Numbered from the stretch's first letter, positions 19,604-29,313 are shown. The stretch: DNA of 61,009 bases from Trichodesmium erythraeum GBRTRLIN201 (GCA_018457135.1 JAGGDU010000149.1:19218-80226); one strand, 5' to 3'. Numbers and translations: made by a program. Notes: a model not told the origin generated them from the letters alone.

Positions 19604-20533
19604 TTAGCCAATAGCAGTTTGATTAGATAATAACAGCCATTTTTGTAACCCATCAATTAACCCTTGAGTGTAGTTATAAGCTGCCATATTGCCTTGATCA
19701 CAAAAACACTTTGCAGCGGCTTGCAAATCTTGAATTGCTGCTTCATAAAGTCCACCTTCTTCAAGCAATAACCCTCGGTTTAAATATGCTTGAGCTTCAT
19801 AGGGATTAATTTGTAGACTTTTACTAAAATCTGCCATTGCTCCTTCAATATTTCCCATCTTCCTACAGACACAACCTCTGTTATAATAAGCTCTAGAATT
19901 ATCAGCATCTATATAAATAGCATAATTAAAATCTGCCATAGCTTTGTGGGTATTTTTTGACATTAAATATGCCAAACCCCTTTCATTATAAATATCTCCT
20001 TGATTAAGGCTAGCATCCTGCTGAATATTTGTTAGAATTAAGTTATAGTTTTCTATGGCTTCGTGATAATTCTTTAGTTCAAAATTAGCCAACCCACGAT
20101 TATATAAAGCACGAAAATCATTATGCTGATGATTAAGGACCTGATTATATTCTGCAATAGCCTGTTGGTAATTACCAATTTTGTCATAAGCTAAACCTAG
20201 GTTGAGATTTGCTTCTATATTTTTTGGATTAATTTTTATGGCTTCGGTACAGTCAGCGATCGCTTCCTCATATTTTCCCCATTGAAGATAAACTAAACAT
20301 CTATTACTATAAGCACTAGCAAACTTAAATTTCAATTCTATGGCTTTAGTAAAATTTTCAACTGCTTGCTCATAGTTTTTGTTTTCTGAATTAGTAATTC
20401 CTTCAGTAAAGACCTTTTTAGCATTTCCAATCTTTAAGTTAGCAGTTGCAATTTTCATCGGTGGAGAGAATGACAAAAATAAGACTGTAACAACAATAAT
20501 AATGCTGAATAAAAATCGATATAAGCCACTCAT
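19604..20533 (-). CDS. Secreted or membrane-anchored TPR-repeat protein
   Basis: A 309-residue protein with an N-terminal hydrophobic segment (about 4-24, ending near FSPPMKIATA) and then about six tetratricopeptide repeats with the usual pattern, for example ASAYSNRCLVYLQWGKYEEA and the strongly canonical AYLNRGLLLEEGGLYEAA. TPRs build protein-protein docking surfaces. A signal peptide places it in the periplasm or on the thylakoid lumen side. The next gene on the same strand upstream is another exported protein, cytochrome c6, but 184 bp separate them and a shared transcript is only possible. Binding partner unknown. Confidence 0.8.
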   Translation of the reverse strand: MSGLYRFLFSIIIVVTVLFLSFSPPMKIATANLKIGNAKKVFTEGITNSENKNYEQAVENFTKAIELKFKFASAYSNRCLVYLQWGKYEEAIADCTEAIKINPKNIEANLNLGLAYDKIGNYQQAIAEYNQVLNHQHNDFRALYNRGLANFELKNYHEAIENYNLILTNIQQDASLNQGDIYNERGLAYLMSKNTHKAMADFNYAIYIDADNSRAYYNRGCVCRKMGNIEGAMADFSKSLQINPYEAQAYLNRGLLLEEGGLYEAAIQDLQAAAKCFCDQGNMAAYNYTQGLIDGLQKWLLLSNQTAIG

Positions 20534-20717
20534 TTGTCACCGTATGTATTTACTTAAGATGCCAATATTGGGGCGAATACATAGAGCTATAGATTTAGTA
20601 TTTCCTTTTGCTCTAATTTTCACCCCTACTATTAAGGAATATATTATCAAGATGAGAAAGCTTTCATTTGTGATTTAGAAAACTTTTCTCTCCTATCTTT
20701 TCCTAGTTTAGTATGAA

Positions 20718-21053
20718 TTATTTCCAGCCGCCTTCAGCTTGAGCCATAACATAAGCTGCAACATTTTCAATTTGTTGAGGTTTGAGACGACGCCCAAATG
20801 CTGGCATTGCATTTTTACCATTTGTCACCTGGTAGATAATTTTCTCCGCTGCAAACATACCATATTTTTCTAAATCTGACTTTTGTAAAGTCTTTGCAGG
20901 GTTAATGTTATTCTTACCTCCGATATGGCAAGCTGCACAGTTACCTTGGAATACCCCCTTCCCACTAGCTATATCAGCAGCAAAAGCTGAAGGTTGTAAC
21001 GCAACAACAACAAACATTATGGTTAAGACCACAATTGATAGTAATTTTTTCAT
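20718..21053 (-). CDS. petJ: Cytochrome c6
   Basis: A 111-residue precursor. The signal peptide ends at about AFA (residue 25), giving a mature lumenal protein of about 86 residues. The haem is attached at CAACH (39-43); the axial methionine is M83 in NAMPAF. It carries electrons from cytochrome b6f to photosystem I and to respiratory oxidases when copper is scarce. I chose the ATG at 21053, which gives MKKLLSIVVL as a normal signal start; an in-frame ATG 20 codons upstream would add a charged, non-signal stretch. Plastocyanin and the copper regulators PetR-PetP lie 3-5 kb away, so copper repression is expected. Confidence 0.95.
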   Translation of the reverse strand: MKKLLSIVVLTIMFVVVALQPSAFAADIASGKGVFQGNCAACHIGGKNNINPAKTLQKSDLEKYGMFAAEKIIYQVTNGKNAMPAFGRRLKPQQIENVAAYVMAQAEGGWK

Positions 21054-21122
21054 TTGTTCTTCTCTGTCAGTACGAACACAGATTATTGTTAAATCCGTTT
21101 TTATTATTTTCAATGAAGTTTA

Positions 21123-21149
21123 ATATTAAGTCAAAAGACATTTTGTCAA
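21123..21149 (-). promoter_or_regulatory. Probable petJ promoter with GAC-N5-GTC dyad
   Basis: Reading toward petJ there is TTGACA (21149-21144), a 15-bp spacer and TAATAT (21128-21123). A GAC-ATTTT-GTC dyad (21137-21147) overlaps the -35 and spacer. The same GAC-N5-GTC form occurs in the petE-petR intergenic region (24469-24479). I infer a PetR site; from memory published PetR sites have this form, which should be verified. Confidence 0.45.
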
Positions 21150-22101
21150 ACATAATAATTGGATGAATTACTATTAAATAGTTTTTCATGCTTTTCATTT
21201 TTCTTAAAAATTAAAAAATACTTAAGTACCATAATAATATTGTTTACCTAACTTAATTTGATGTAAAAAATACAATATAAAGACTTCAAACTGACAAAAA
21301 TTATCATTAATTTTGTGTGCCTACTTATTAATAATCAAAATAACTATCCTCACCCTCAAATACTTAACTTTTAGAGAGAGAAAAATTTAATATAGTAACC
21401 CTGTAAAATCACTAGACTTCTTCAAAAAATAACTCTAACTCTTGTTACTTTTGCCCTTTACATAAGTGCCCTCTGCCTACTACCTGAAAGCAGCCCATTT
21501 ATTTCTTTCATTTTTCAGATAAGATTGCTATAATTAGATTTCTATCTTCTTTGTCTGTTTAAGAGCTAGGCTTTTTTTCATTTCTTAAAATCTTCATCGG
21601 CCTAAAGTCGCAGAAATTCTAACCGAGCTGGAGCTCAAGGAAATGTCACTTATTAGCTATAATCTTGGCTTATTTATGATAATCTGTAATTACCTTAATT
21701 TATCCTACTTGGATTTAAAACAGAACTGCATCCAAATTACCAGCCAAAAACATTGCTAGCTAAACATAAGCTCTGTAGGCCGTCATGCAAATAAATTGAG
21801 GTTTGTGATTAACTTTGTCTAGCAGAAGTCCCGCAACATAGTTGACTTGGTGTCAGGATGAATGGGTTATTTCTGAATCATTTTGTCTACTTCTAAACGT
21901 TTATCTTTAATATCATCAGGCAAATTATCTATGAAGTCGCTAATTACCTGCGTCATTGTTTTCTATTTTTTTATAGCATATAATCTTAACTTATCTAATC
22001 TTTCTTTAGTTGTTCGACAATGCAATAATTATTTCATATTTATATGCTGCAATTATGTATATAAATTATAATAATATATATGTTCAAAAAATAAAAGATA
22101 A
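21150..22101. other. Intergenic region between petJ and the dead TnpB
   Basis: About 950 bp with no convincing gene. A 29-codon minus-strand frame (21867-21956, MTQVISDFIDNLPDDIKDKR) reads like protein but is too short to support. The left end of the IS200/IS605-type element is presumably between here and 22102, but I could not place it. Confidence 0.4.
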
Positions 22102-23326
22102 ATGAGAATACCCTACTAATACAAGTTGCATCCAACAAAAGAGCAAGCAGAAAAAATAGACAAGATACTAGATATGTTGCGTTATCAATATAACTATATG
22201 TTGGCTATTGGTTTATTTGGTGGGAACAAAATAACTTTCCAATTAATGCTTTTCCTTTTATATCTTATCTACCCGCTCTTAAAGACCAACCAAAAAGATT
22301 TAGTCAGTAAAAGTAATTAACTCAATTAAAGTTAGATAGACCCTGGTACAAACAGATTCATAGCTAAGTATTACAAGAAGCACCAAAAAGAGTTGATCGG
22401 GCATTTGATAGATGGCTAAAAAGTGACGTTAATAGTAAACACTTAGGCAAACCTAGGTTCAAAGGAAAATGTCAGTACAAAACATTTACTTATCCTCAGT
22501 TTAAACAACATCATTTTGTTAATAACAAAGTCAAATTATCTAAAATTGTTGATCTGAAAGTAATTGTACATAGACCTATTCCAGACCGTTTCACTATCAA
22601 AACAGCATCATTAATTAGGAAATATAATTGGTATTTTGTCGCTTTCAGCTTAGAAGACAAGTCTATAGCTGAAATTAAACTAGATATTAAGCGAGGTACA
22701 ATGGTAGGTATAGATGTTGGTATTATAGATTGTTTTATTATTTCTAACAATGAATCATTTGCAGCTCCTAAATACCTGATAAAGGCCGAATAAAAAAATC
22801 AAGTTAACACAAAGGAAAGTGTCTATAATCAAGAAAGGTTATAAACCTAGATAAAAGGTCATTAAAAAGTTAGCTAATAAACATATAAAAGTTGCTGATA
22901 CCAGAAAAATTTTTCACTTAAAAAATGCTAATAATTTGTTATATAAATATGACATTATTGCAGTAGAAAAGCTAAATATAAAAGATATGTCTAAATCTAG
23001 ATTAGCTAAATATATATATGATGCATGATGGGGAAATTTCAAGACTATTTTAAACTAACAAAGCCGAAAAAGCTCGTCAGTTAGTTGTAGAAATTAAACC
23101 TCATGGAATGTTAACTGAATGCAGTAATTGTGGGCATCAAGTCAAAAAAACTTTAGCTCAAAGACAGCACCAATTTCCTAACTGTAACTTATCAATTAGT
23201 AGAGACTTAAATACTGCAATTAACATCAAAAATAGAGCCAAAGTATTGATTAAATACTTGCTGCCACAAATCAAACTTAAATCATATAAAGGTTTGAGCC
23301 TATTCGCGCATCAATTTGAGAGGTAG
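22102..23326 (+). pseudogene. tnpB: IS200/IS605-family TnpB, inactivated
   Basis: The start reads MRIPY, then a stop, then YKLHPTKEQAEKID: the CAA of the usual AYQYKL start appears to have become TAA at codon 6. Frameshifts and stops follow. Still readable pieces include the RuvC-I motif VGIDVG (near 22710), the RuvC-II glutamate in IIAVEKLNIKDM (near 22955), the zinc-ribbon CSNCGHQVKK with a second C-rich half (QFPNCNLS, one Cys lost) and the RuvC-III aspartate in RDLNTAINIK (near 23212). TnpB is the RNA-guided nuclease of these elements. No TnpA was found beside it. The protein cannot be made as it stands. Confidence 0.88.
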
Positions 23327-23933
23327 GGCATTCCTTGTTAGCTCAGTTTATGTCTATATATTAGAGTTGCTGAGAAGCCCGCTTTGTAGCTTGTCTCAAA
23401 GTTTGGAGTATGTCACGGAAAAATATTCCTTTTTCATGACTTCTCAAATCTCAGGAATTCCAATGCCATTGACTTACATAAGCCGTTGGTTTAGGTTAAA
23501 CCCAAAAACTGTTACCCTGCTTGAGGTATTGTTTTCTACTCGGTAGTATCGGTTATTCAAGTGTGAACACTTTGGTTTGAGTTGTAAGGCAAGACTTAAA
23601 TGCTTGTTGAAATATAACAATGAAGTTCAGTTTTACAGTCCGTGTCAGGGGAGCTGGATCAGATTGATGTGGCGAGTCTTAGGGAGCGTCTTCAAAGACT
23701 TATGTAGATAATAATCATAGGTTTTTCCAAACGGAGAGTTGACCTTTTCCTGATACAAACCTCAGAGATCCATAAGCTAATACACCTATCCCAACCCACC
23801 CTCGTCACTTTCCGGGGGAGGATATTTAGGAGTTGGTTACCTTTTCTTCAGCATCCATTTTTGGTCTCGGACTGCCCGTCCACGACTAATTAATCAACAA
23901 AATAATAGTATTTGTATTGTCTTCAAAAAAATA
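23327..23933. other. Non-coding flank of the TnpB remnant
   Basis: About 600 bp without a supported gene. The proximal part should hold the guide-RNA-like right end of the element, but I could not delimit it. GC content is higher here than in most spacers of the window. Confidence 0.4.
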
Positions 23934-23961
23934 ACTAAAAAAAATCGCCCTAAAAGGGCGA
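23934..23961 (-). terminator. Intrinsic terminator of petE
   Basis: On the minus strand TCGCCCT-TTT-AGGGCGA forms a perfect 7-bp stem followed by a run of eight T (23944-23937). It lies about 50 bp beyond the petE stop codon, as expected. Confidence 0.88.
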
Positions 23962-24007
23962 GGTATTAAACTCAATTTTTCAGTAATGTACAAGTTAAGT
24001 TCTGCTA

Positions 24008-24409
24008 TTATTTTACAATCATATGACCAACCATTCCGGCACCACGGTGAGGAGTACAGAAGAACTCATAATCACCAGCCGTAGCATCTGCTGGGATACT
24101 TATATCAAAGCTTTCTCCAGTTTTATATGCCAATTCTTTGTGGGAAAGTGCTTTAGACAGATCTGCATTTGGTGATTTAGCAGGATTAAAAATTACATTA
24201 TGAGGTTGAAGCATACCATTCTTGAATGTAACTGTATCACCTGGTTGAACAGTTACTTTCTTCGGAGCAAATTGTAGCCCACCAGCACCCATTGTTACTT
24301 TATAGTTTGCTGCTTCTGCTGGACTAGAGAATACTAGACTACTGATAACTAGCATTACTACGGAAGCTAGTATTGCTATAGACTTAGACAATGAGGAAAT
24401 CTTACTCAT
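24008..24409 (-). CDS. petE: Plastocyanin
   Basis: A 133-residue precursor with an Sec-type signal peptide ending at AEA (residue 33). The mature 100-residue protein has the type-1 copper ligands H70 (in QPHNV), C118, H121 and M126 (in FFCTPHRGAGM). It is the copper-dependent lumenal carrier from cytochrome b6f to photosystem I and the functional alternative to the cytochrome c6 encoded at 20718. It is divergent from petR with a 143-bp gap and ends at a good terminator, so it is monocistronic. Copper-dependent derepression through PetR-PetP is expected. Confidence 0.96.
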   Translation of the reverse strand: MSKISSLSKSIAILASVVMLVISSLVFSSPAEAANYKVTMGAGGLQFAPKKVTVQPGDTVTFKNGMLQPHNVIFNPAKSPNADLSKALSHKELAYKTGESFDISIPADATAGDYEFFCTPHRGAGMVGHMIVK

Positions 24410-24436
24410 CTTTAACCCCTATTTTTTTAAATTATT

Positions 24437-24479
24437 CTGTATTTGTACTATGTATTATATAATAACAAGACAAATCGTC
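24437..24479. promoter_or_regulatory. petE-petR divergent promoter region with candidate PetR sites
   Basis: A palindromic ATTATATAAT (24454-24463) supplies a TATAAT box in both directions. A GAC-AAATC-GTC dyad (24469-24479) sits where the petE -35/spacer would be. CTGTATTTGTACT (24437-24449) overlaps the likely petE start site and matches 11 of 13 bases with CTGTGTTCGTACT upstream of petJ (minus strand, 21081-21069). These are inferred operator candidates. Confidence 0.45.
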
Positions 24480-24552
24480 ATACCTAAATAATTTACTATA
24501 AATAATCGGGAATTTTCAACTAGGCCAAACTAAAATCGAAAAATTAAAAATT

Positions 24553-24975
24553 ATGAGTCCTCTACCTAATCACCGTCCACAACAAATGTCCCTTGGCCCT
24601 TTGGAAACAGAAATTTTGAATATTGTTTGGGACTTAGGTTGTGCCACAGTCAAAGAGGTACAAGAAATTATTCTAGCTGACCCTGAGCGAGAGTTAGCTT
24701 ATACTTCAGTAACCACTGTACTACGTCGCCTAACTCAAAAAGGTTGGTTAGTCTGTGATGCAAGTGAGCGTGCCTTTGTGTGGCGACCTTTGATTTCTCG
24801 TACTGAAGCCAAAATCTTGAAAGCCCACCAACAATTAAATCAATTTCTGGCAGTAGGAAATCCTGATGTGGTAGCCGCTTTTGCGGATAGTTTAGACTCT
24901 GCCAGTATAGACCAAATAGAGGAGATAGCCGAGAAGCTAAAAGCTATACGCAAAGCTAGGGAGGAGAAAAAATAA
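24553..24975 (+). CDS. petR: BlaI/PetR-family copper-responsive transcriptional regulator
   Basis: A 140-residue BlaI/MecI-family repressor. The N-terminal winged helix (about 8-80) includes LGPLETEILNIVWDLG and the recognition-helix part TSVTTVLRRLTQKGWL; a C-terminal helical dimerisation region follows. It overlaps by one base with the next gene, a membrane M56 protease, which is the regulator-protease arrangement of BlaI-BlaR. The divergent neighbour is petE. In Synechocystis the orthologous PetR represses petE and activates petJ without copper, and PetP removes PetR when copper is present. The symbol is assigned on this context plus family. Confidence 0.85.
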   Translation: MSPLPNHRPQQMSLGPLETEILNIVWDLGCATVKEVQEIILADPERELAYTSVTTVLRRLTQKGWLVCDASERAFVWRPLISRTEAKILKAHQQLNQFLAVGNPDVVAAFADSLDSASIDQIEEIAEKLKAIRKAREEKK

Positions 24976-25820
24976 TGCACCTAATTATTATATTTTTAGT
25001 TCTAGGTTTAGCTTATAGCCTCAGAACTGTGGATTTTTTTATTTCCCCTCATTGGTTAGTCCGTTGGCAGCGGTCTTTACTATTATTTGTTTCTTCTCCC
25101 CTATTACTTATTGCAACAGCTATTGCAGTCATTTGTATGGGGCCTCAAGGGGAAATGCTGGGATTATCAACTGGATGGATTAGTTATATAATAGCCTGGA
25201 GCTTTTGTGGATGGATAGCTATTTTGGGTTTGGTTTTAGGCTATCAAGGTTGGCGGTCTATACAAAAGGTTAATGATTATCCTCAAATAAATATTAAAGG
25301 TAAATCTGTATTTTTGCTTGATAATCCAATTTTATTTAGTGCTCAAATAGGCTTTTGGAATTCTAAGTTAGTTGTTAGTAAAGGGCTTATAGAAAGGTTA
25401 AGTTCTGATCAAATTTATGCAGTTTTGAATCACGAACAAGCTCATTATTATTATCGAGATACTTTTTGGTTTTTTTGGTTAGGTTGGTTAGGGAAAATAG
25501 TTCCTTTCCTACCAAATACTAAAGCTTTGTGGGATGAACTTTTGACACTGCGAGAAATTCGTGCGGACCAGTGGGCAAAAAAACAAGTTGATGGGTTGTT
25601 GTTGGCGGAGATTTTGTTATTAATGGTAAGCGATCGCCTGACTCAACCAACTAACTTTTATGCAGCATTTAGTTGTACAACTCCCCCTAACCGTTTGACA
25701 GAAAGAATTGATGCCCTATTAGCAGAAACAGATTTTTCTATTCAAGGAAATAATTACTGGTTTTGGAGTTGGATATTATTAAATTTTTTCCCTTTAATTA
25801 CTATGTTATTTCATCAGTAG
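24975..25820 (+). CDS. petP: PetP-like membrane M56 (BlaR1-family) metalloprotease
   Basis: A 281-residue protein with hydrophobic segments at about 1-15, 35-55, 68-95, 162-178 and 260-280. The zinc-protease motif HEQAH (HExxH, 153-157) lies in VLNHEQAHYYYRD, with a downstream acidic ligand candidate in LREIRADQWA. There is no penicillin-binding sensor domain, unlike BlaR1. It starts in the stop codon of petR (TAATG), so the two are translationally coupled. In Synechocystis PetP is needed for copper-dependent breakdown of PetR. Copper sensing is inferred from the family. Confidence 0.85.
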   Translation: MHLIIIFLVLGLAYSLRTVDFFISPHWLVRWQRSLLLFVSSPLLLIATAIAVICMGPQGEMLGLSTGWISYIIAWSFCGWIAILGLVLGYQGWRSIQKVNDYPQINIKGKSVFLLDNPILFSAQIGFWNSKLVVSKGLIERLSSDQIYAVLNHEQAHYYYRDTFWFFWLGWLGKIVPFLPNTKALWDELLTLREIRADQWAKKQVDGLLLAEILLLMVSDRLTQPTNFYAAFSCTTPPNRLTERIDALLAETDFSIQGNNYWFWSWILLNFFPLITMLFHQ

Positions 25821-25946
25821 AAAAGGGAATATGACTTATGAATAGATTTTCAGGATAAAAATACCTTAGATATAGTACTTTAGTTTTCTTCTTCCTATTC
25901 TCTTTTACCAGATGAACTATTCGCTAAAAACACAAAATTATCTACT

Positions 25947-26522
25947 TTATTTATTTGATAAATGCTTAATATAGTCTACAGCTAAAACTTTTTTTTGTCT
26001 TTTCTGGTGCTGTAAGTTGTGCATATGTTCAAATAATTTCCAACAGTATTCTTGAGAAAGTCCACAAGTTATTGCACCTCGAAGTACAACGTTAAAATAC
26101 CAATCATTAGGAGCTAATTCCTGGGATAATTTATCTACAACTACATAAGTAATTACTTTACTATATAATTTGCCTTGGCTATAAACTTCAACTGTTTCTG
26201 GTCGATAACCACCGCAGTGAATTTGTTTAACAAAATCAAATTTAACAGTCTCTCTTTCATCAAGGCGATCGCGTAACCTCAAAGGTAAACTATAAAGTAC
26301 TCCTTCCACAGTTGAATTTGGATCTTTGACTACATCTAATGCTCCACAATTACGCTTTTGTAAATAATTATAAAATCCAATTCTGTACCCTTTAAGTTTC
26401 CCAGGACCAATAATATAGGGATGAGTATTTTCACCCAAAGTTCGTTTTAAATCTACAGGACACATACAAGAACCATAAGCAAAATAGTAAAACTTTTTCT
26501 CTGTAGAAATTAGCTTGTTCAT
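25947..26522 (-). CDS. Gamma-glutamylcyclotransferase-fold (AIG2-like) protein
   Basis: A 191-residue protein with the family signature near the N-terminus: FYYFAYGSCMCPVDL (about 11-25), the YGS loop that binds the gamma-glutamyl group, then LKGYRIGFYNY and GALDVVKDPNSTVEGVLYSL. The conserved acidic residue expected in the catalytic site is probably in LDERETV. Such enzymes release 5-oxoproline from gamma-glutamyl amines or glutathione-related substrates; substrate cannot be told from sequence. It converges with petP and looks monocistronic. Confidence 0.75.
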   Translation of the reverse strand: MNKLISTEKKFYYFAYGSCMCPVDLKRTLGENTHPYIIGPGKLKGYRIGFYNYLQKRNCGALDVVKDPNSTVEGVLYSLPLRLRDRLDERETVKFDFVKQIHCGGYRPETVEVYSQGKLYSKVITYVVVDKLSQELAPNDWYFNVVLRGAITCGLSQEYCWKLFEHMHNLQHQKRQKKVLAVDYIKHLSNK

Positions 26523-27059
26523 CTTGGCTATTAAGGAATGATAATTTAAGAAATATATATGTAGTGTTTCCAGAAATATTTATAGCAAATAGCAAGTATA
26601 TCAGGTATAAACATTAATTAAGCAGGTAAACAAAATAAATTACACATAGTTGAAATTCTAGGAAATTCTTATTGTGTAAACATAGCTATTTGTAAATAAT
26701 GTTGTAAATAATTTTGTGTAGCTGCTTATTCCTGTCTTTTAGACAACTTGCTACTCACTAGTATACTTTACTGAAATGAAACACATACTTTATACCAGTA
26801 ACAATTACTTGTTAATATTATCTAAACTCATACTGACACGATTATCAGTGATAAATATTACAGTTTTATTTCTTTAACTACTTAATGGAAAAAAGAGTAG
26901 AGAGTATCTTATTCTGTGAAAAAATACCCCCTATATATAGCATATATAGCACTTAGTATTATGATTATGTTTTTTTAATACCCACTGTGGAAAAAATTTA
27001 GGGAATTGAGAATAAATAGCAATTAAATTGAGAAAAGCATTTTTATTATGCTTAATTGA
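26523..27059. other. AT-rich spacer
   Basis: About 540 bp upstream of the GGCT-fold gene with no gene recognised. It presumably contains that gene's promoter. Confidence 0.4.
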
Positions 27060-27389
27060 TGAGACTTAATATTACCGTTGTAGCTGAGGTTATATTATGG
27101 GTGATAACAAGATATCTCTACTACAAAAACTTTACTATTTACACCTTGTAAATCTAATTTTTGATAGGATGCTATATCTTTAACAACTTTACACAAGATC
27201 TGAAAAATTTATTCGGTACAACCAATGAGGAAGAGACCTGATATTATCACAGTAGCTGAGGTAAACATTATTGAAACGGTAAGACAACTGCACTACAAAA
27301 GATTTACTATTTACACCTTGTAAACCTAATTTTTGATAGGATGCTGTAGCCTTAATATTTTAACACAAGATCTAAAACTTTATTCCCAC
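27060..27389. repeat. Two imperfect tandem copies of a roughly 170-bp intergenic repeat
   Basis: Copy A (27060-27216) and copy B (27231-27389) share the order TAGCTGAGGT, CTACAAAA, TTTACTATTTACACCTTGTA, TTTTTGATAGGATGCT and ACACAAGATCT. Copy B runs into the 3' end of the aldo/keto reductase gene. A more diverged third copy (AAGATTTTACTATTCAGGCC..TTGTACATCTCATTTGAGT..GATACT) lies at about 36883-36933. Confidence 0.85.
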
Positions 27390-28495
27390 AATCGACGACC
27401 AGATACACCCTTAAACCTTTCATGGGTATCTTTCAACAAATTTGGTATATCCAATTTTTCCGGACATCTAGGTAAACACTCACCACACTCAGTACATCGG
27501 TTACCTTTCTTACCAGGAAACCAATGACCAGCATTTTCAAACATTCCGTATCGATATTTAGCAAAATCTATCATATCATAAGCTATCCCCAAATTCCTTA
27601 ATCTTAGAATTTCTGGAATCTGAATATCTTCTGGACAAGGTAAACAAGCATAACATTGGCTACATTTTTCCGTTCCCAAGCGCTTTAAAGCTTGGTTTTC
27701 TAAACGCTGAAATATTTCTGTTTCCTGAGAGCTTAGAGGTTCTATGCGATCGCTCATAGTCAAAGGCCATTCTAATTCTTGTGGCCTAGCAGCACCCAAG
27801 CTCAAAGTTGTAATTCTAGGATCACTTAATAAAAAACGATAATTTAATTCCAGTGGCAGAAAAGGCTGACACAACTTCTGAAGATTAGGAGGTGGTGTAT
27901 ATAATTGTCCACCTTTATCTCCTGGAGAAATAATAAAAATGCCCATATCTTTCTGGTGGGCTAACTCGACTGCAGGAGCATGACGTTGGAAAAAGTAGTA
28001 GTAATGTAAATTAATAAATTCAAAAAAATCTGTATTAATGGTTGCTAAAATTACCTCTAAAGGCCCATGAGTTGAAAAGCCAATATGTCGGACTCGCCCA
28101 TCACTAATTACTTTATGAAGGGCTCTTATCCCATAAAGAGTAGTTTCTAAATGTTTCCAGGTATTAATGCCATGAATAGCTAGAAAGTCTAAATAGTCAA
28201 TATTGAGATTTTTCAATGATTCATCTATGGAACTTTCTATCAGACTGACATCTTGTGTCGGCGTAATTTTCGTTGTTATATAAAGTTGATCACGCCGCAA
28301 CCCAGAGGCCAAGGCTGTGCCCAGATACTTTTCACTTTGACCATAACCCCTAGCTGTTTCTATATGATTAATTCCCATTTTCACAGCTTGTTGTATTGTT
28401 TGAATAGCATTTTCCTGAGATACCAAATATCGCATAGTACCCAAGGAAAATACTGAGAGATTGAAATTAGTTTTGCCAAACCTGCGGTAATACAC
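27380..28495 (-). CDS. Aldo/keto reductase with C-terminal 4Fe-4S ferredoxin domain
   Basis: A 371-residue protein. The AKR barrel (about 1-265) starts MYYRRFGKTNFNLSVFSLGT and has the catalytic tyrosine in ARGYGQSEKYLG, the lysine in YITTKI and the histidine in AIHGINT. The tail carries two cysteine clusters, CSQCYACLPCP and CTECGECLPRCP, each followed by a CP, as for iron-sulfur binding. This AKR-ferredoxin form is widespread in cyanobacteria and suggests a redox enzyme fed by an iron-sulfur partner rather than plain NADPH carbonyl reduction. Substrate unknown. The start has no alternative nearby. Confidence 0.88.
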   Translation of the reverse strand: MYYRRFGKTNFNLSVFSLGTMRYLVSQENAIQTIQQAVKMGINHIETARGYGQSEKYLGTALASGLRRDQLYITTKITPTQDVSLIESSIDESLKNLNIDYLDFLAIHGINTWKHLETTLYGIRALHKVISDGRVRHIGFSTHGPLEVILATINTDFFEFINLHYYYFFQRHAPAVELAHQKDMGIFIISPGDKGGQLYTPPPNLQKLCQPFLPLELNYRFLLSDPRITTLSLGAARPQELEWPLTMSDRIEPLSSQETEIFQRLENQALKRLGTEKCSQCYACLPCPEDIQIPEILRLRNLGIAYDMIDFAKYRYGMFENAGHWFPGKKGNRCTECGECLPRCPEKLDIPNLLKDTHERFKGVSGRRLWE

Positions 28496-28806
28496 CTGTA
28501 TATTTTAAAATCTTTAACGCCATCCCCGGCTCTTAGACATGGGAAAACAACTGAGCCCTAAGCTCTATGTTTTTATGTCATTAATGTTATTATGACATTC
28601 CTCTAGTACAGAGAATTTTAGCAACGTTTCATGGAGTTTTTGGCTCCAACTTTTAAGAAGGATGAAAACTGTAATTAACTTGCCATAAAAATACCTACCA
28701 TCATGCTAAAACTAAAAATCTCAAATAGGCTGTTCAAATTCTTTCTTAGGGAAATAAATATTTTTTTGAATTTTAGTTTTTGGATTTCAACTTCTGTAAA
28801 GTAATA

Positions 28807-29313
28807 TCAAGACAGTTCACCAGTACTAGATCCACCACGTTTGATCAAATCTTCAGGGCGAAGTTTTGACACAAAATCCCGAAATGCTTGCCTTTCAGCT
28901 TCATCTGCATCTCGGTCTACGGGGATCGAGGCATCTGCTATTACTTCTTCCATGACCCAAATTGGGCTATTTGTACGCAAGGCAATAGAGATAGCATCAC
29001 TGGGCCGGGCATCAATTTCTTTTTTAGTTTCTCCTTGCTTCACAATTAGCACTGCATAGAATGTATTATCTTGCAATGAGTGAATTACCACCTTTTCTAG
29101 AACTCCATTGAGTGAATCTAGAATATTGACAGTAAGGTCATGAGTCAATGGACGTGGTGGTAGATGGTTTTCCAGGGCACTAATAATTGCCTTGGCCTGA
29201 TCTTGACCTATATAAATAGGCAACGCACGTCGCTCTGTACTATCTCTTAACAACACAATTGGATTACGTGTTGCTGCATCCAATGCTATTCCAGCGACTT
29301 TCATTTCAATCAT
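28807..29313 (-). CDS. Bifunctional nuclease family (BFN, DUF151) protein
   Basis: A 168-residue protein matching the family over its whole length: MIEMKVAGIALDAATRNPIV at the start, then LPIYIGQDQAKAI (the conserved IGxxEA-like loop, here QDQAKA), and RPSDAISIALRT in the second half. Plant and bacterial members have been assigned nuclease activity with both DNA and RNA; a role in stress is reported for some. It is divergent from riboflavin synthase with about 290 bp between. Precise function here is not known. Confidence 0.88.
   Translation of the reverse strand: MIEMKVAGIALDAATRNPIVLLRDSTERRALPIYIGQDQAKAIISALENHLPPRPLTHDLTVNILDSLNGVLEKVVIHSLQDNTFYAVLIVKQGETKKEIDARPSDAISIALRTNSPIWVMEEVIADASIPVDRDADEAERQAFRDFVSKLRPEDLIKRGGSSTGELS

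Noticed and set aside
21867-21956. 29-codon minus-strand ORF (MTQVISDFIDNLPDD)
   Set aside because: Protein-like wording but too short and without context; may be a fragment.
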